Assembly: GCF_000003605.2 (NCBI RefSeq)
Contig: NW_003157229.1
Location: forward strand, 439,561 to 463,375
Source of the DNA: Saccoglossus kowalevskii
Lineage: Eukaryota; Hemichordata; Enteropneusta; Harrimaniidae
Length of the DNA stretch: 23,815 nt
Reading direction: 5' to 3'
Part shown: piece after piece, positions 21,649 to 23,815 of the stretch
Position numbering within the stretch: the stretch's first letter is position 1
Layout: the number at the start of each line of letters is the position of its first letter
Notes under the pieces: model-generated
The model's database searches: none
Told to the model about the DNA's origin: nothing
The model's input: only the letters and a program-made list of their open reading frames with translations
Program-made: the position numbers and the translations under genes

Positions 21649-22633
21649 CTGCAGACAAAAAAAAGTAATATTGTTACCTTCAAGAAAATAAATTATTTTT
21701 TACAATTATATTGATCAAGAAATGAAGCTAATAGAAAATAGATCAATTTGGTCTAAAATTATGATAATATGTAAATTAAAGATGTGCGAACTTAAAGCCA
21801 CAATATTTTGGAAGGAAATAAAATGGGTGCTCAAACATTCAGTCGTTGCACTCTGAGTTTCATGTTTATTGGTATTTTTGAATTATGTATTTGGTAGTAT
21901 GAATATTCATAGATTCATATTCATTTCCAAATTATGATTATTTATTTAGATTATGTCAATATTCTCATGTCATACATAGATTATTGCAATCTCTGTTTTA
22001 AATAATCTGTAAGTCAATTTAACTCCTTCATTTTGATCTTTTTGACAAACATCTATGAGTCCATTGTTTCCTTCAGATGCAGCATGTGATGGAGATAGAT
22101 TCCTGTCACTGAACCCGAACGTTTGCATAGTGTGAAATGTTTTGCCCTGAATCCGTCCCTGAACTGAAACATTTGTATGTGTTACTAGTATGCGAAACTT
22201 CAGTGCCATTTCGAGCTGCTATCTCTCATTACCAGTAAATTATTATTACAAGTAGGGAAAAGATGTATAATGAAGGCATGATTTATGAAGGCAACATTAC
22301 ATTGTCATAAGAAATAGATTGATGCTTCTTTTGAAGGAATTGTAAGGAAGAACAAATAAGTACACTAAATAAAAAGTATGCCCTCTAGCATGACATTTGT
22401 TGTTGTCAACTTTGGTTTCAGCTAGCGTTTTTAATTTTTATTTTTAAGATGTTCAATATATAGCTCTTACCAGAAACATGAATATTTGTCTAATGAGAAT
22501 GCCACTGTTATACAGTAAACCATAAATTTTGTGTATACGTGATGAAGATGTACCGGTTGCCGTATTCTTGTTTGTTATGCTGCCCCCAACGGTATTGTGC
22601 GAAACTTAACGCGGACCAAGTTACAAAGTTTAC
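21649..22633. other. CCDC125 intron, no further exon
   Basis: This 985-bp intron separates two adjoining CCDC125 exons with matching phase 0. A minus-strand open frame at 21970-22209 shows no splice-site pair fitting the gene. The joined exons already align end to end with the vertebrate protein, so no exon is expected here. Confidence 0.65.
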
Positions 22634-22744
22634 CTCATCTTGGAGTCTGTTATTATCACGTTTCAGGTTGGCAGCAGCACGGGCACACCCACATGGCTCT
22701 GGTTTGTTACCTCTACAGTGACAAGCACCAAGAACAGACAACTG
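22634..22744 (-). CDS. CCDC125: CCDC125 orthologue, internal exon with CxCx7CxC motif
   Basis: This 111-nt, 37-codon exon has an acceptor ttatattcag and a donor GATGAG|gtaaac, both in phase 0. The product runs from QLSVLGACHCRGNKPEPCGC through ARAAANLKRDNNRLQDE. Cys8, Cys10, Cys18 and Cys20 form C-x-C-x7-C-x-C, followed by a helix start CARAAA. Vertebrate CCDC125 has the same block (LAVLGACLCHG...CSCARMAA, from memory) with identical cysteine spacing, and this is the best diagnostic for the gene. The four cysteines could bind a metal or form a redox-sensitive knot; that is inference. The same frame stays open into the flanking introns, giving an apparently longer ORF that is not all coding. 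The preceding exon, expected to encode more coiled coil, is not visible before the window's right edge. Confidence 0.88.
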
Positions 22745-22805
22745 CTGAATATAATAAAAAAATATATGAAACAACACATTCAAACAGATCTTAAAGTACT
22801 TTATA
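22745..22805. other. CCDC125 splice acceptor region
   Basis: On the minus strand this is the region directly before the 22744-22634 exon, ending in the acceptor ttatattcag. It is AT-rich and separates the exon from dispersed-repeat copy 2. Confidence 0.6.
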
Positions 22806-22916
22806 GCGGGAGGGTCGTCACCTGCGCACACACAGGAATTGAGTCCCAAGCAACAATAACAACACACGATAAAAACGCAAAGACTCATGGGTAGATGCTT
22901 GTTTGTAAACAATGAC
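22806..22916. repeat. Dispersed repeat, copy 2 of a pair
   Basis: This is the second copy of the element at 229-330, with the same block order (GGTCGTC, CACACAC, GAATTGAGT, AACGCAAAG, ACTCATGGGTAGATGCTTG). It lies in the CCDC125 intron about 60 bp from the acceptor side of the 22634-22744 exon. On the minus strand it keeps an open frame continuous with that exon, but no coding role is supported. Confidence 0.6.
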
Positions 22917-23815
22917 ACGCTATGGCAATTTGACGCATGTGCAGATGACGACTCCAGCGCTTTAACACAAATTATCAAATTTATGAGGTATCGAACAACG
23001 CAAGATGTGATGCAATGCAATGCCTCAAGAGTTACATGTACCCCGTTTGTATGATATAATCGCATTACCGAGATACATCAGGTAACAACAACTGAAAAAT
23101 GTCAGGTTTTACAGAGCTGCCTATCACTTCAGTCAGTTGTCATGTAAACCCATTTATTTTTCACTTGCATTGCTCCATGTGCAGCTCAATATGTTGCCTG
23201 ATGAATGACATCATGTAAAATCAGCCATTATTAATGTGGACAGTACACACGTTTAATTGATTGATTGATTGATTTATAAATTGTCATGACATTGTAAGCT
23301 AATTGGAAGTCTGTTATTTACATGTAAAATGCATTTAGTATGTCCCTACACATATATGGCATCTTGTTTGAGTTAGAAAACCACATGTACTAGTATAAAT
23401 AATTGACATGTTAGAAATATACGTCTGTTATTCCAGCTTTGAACATGATTTGTTTAGTTGACCTATAGTTCAATTACTCAAGTTGACAAATCAGTTGGTA
23501 ATATAGCATATTTAAAACAAACTGGTCTATTAATTTTATAAACCAATGCAGAACACATGTATATGTATACACTAAATATTGTGATAATAATGTCATTGGT
23601 TTATATGATACACTGCTGCATCTAGTTATGATTAAAGAAACAGATGTTGTAAAGCATGCCTTCAAATTTCATGTAAACAAATCAATTTCACATGTGGTGA
23701 ATACTGTAAGTCACCTGGGTCCTAACACATGATACGAGTCATGACTGTAGTACCTCAGGGGACTTTTGCTCCCCAGCTGGTAATTAACTACAAATGTTAC
23801 AATAATATTTATTTT
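22917..23815. other. CCDC125 intron at the right edge
   Basis: No upstream CCDC125 exon was recognised before the window ends. There is a short (ATTG)4 run at about 23254-23272. The final stretch 23720-23795 is somewhat GC-richer and keeps a short minus-strand open frame, but it matches nothing known in CCDC125. Confidence 0.5.

Noticed and set aside
21970..22209. A 79-codon minus-strand open frame with a faintly ankyrin-like stretch (HAASEGNNGLIDV)
   Set aside because: The flanking CCDC125 exons join directly in phase 0 and align continuously with the vertebrate protein. One weak motif does not support an ankyrin repeat.
22508..23065. A 185-codon minus-strand open frame, the longest in the window
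   Set aside because: Only 22634-22744 is coding. Clear acceptor and donor sites bound that part, and the rest is intron plus a dispersed repeat read through by chance.
23720..23795. Candidate upstream CCDC125 exon on the minus strand at the right edge
   Set aside because: The possible peptide (QLGSKSPLRYYSHDS) has no coiled-coil character and no match to CCDC125, and the donor is weak. It may be part of a repeat.

Overview
The window looks like nuclear DNA from an invertebrate animal, probably marine. It is AT-rich, has spliced genes with GT/AG introns, holds no long open frames, and carries many short non-autonomous repeats, microsatellites and homopolymers. Nothing bacterial or organellar is visible. 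The two recognisable genes are conserved across animals, so they do not fix the phylum; a lophotrochozoan or an ambulacrarian would both fit.

Gene 1 (+ strand, left end): only the last coding exon of a metabotropic-glutamate-receptor-like class C GPCR is present, at 2922-3404. It covers the end of TM4 through TM7 and a short cytoplasmic tail. The earlier exons must lie left of the window, because none is seen in the preceding 2.9 kb.

Gene 2 (- strand, right half): the last four coding exons of a CCDC125 orthologue (coiled-coil domain-containing protein 125). In transcript order they are 22744-22634, 21648-21453, 15362-15205 and 13943-13836. Splice phases match at every junction (0, 1, 0), and the joined reading frame gives about 190 residues ending in a stop at 13838-13836. 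The 5' part of the gene lies beyond the right edge. The two genes are convergent, with about 10.4 kb between their stop codons.

Non-coding layout: 1-2921 is mGluR intron with one dispersed-repeat copy and a tRNA-like SINE relic. 3405-13835 is intergenic or 3' UTR; it holds a GC-richer foldback cluster at 7.8-8.2 kb, a CA-rich low-complexity tract and a 31-bp tandem repeat. 13944-22633 is CCDC125 intron, dominated by repeats: three copies of one family with a palindromic AAAATGGC/GCCATTTT core, a roughly 122-bp tandem array, two MITE-like elements, an (AAAT)27 tract, and a near-perfect 40-bp hairpin just upstream of the third exon.

The two genes have no evident shared pathway. No CRISPR array, operon, defence system, canonical tRNA or rRNA is present. 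The most unusual items are the intronic 40-bp hairpin, the covarying palindrome in the repeat family, the foldback cluster, and the conserved CxCx7CxC cysteine motif in the CCDC125 protein.
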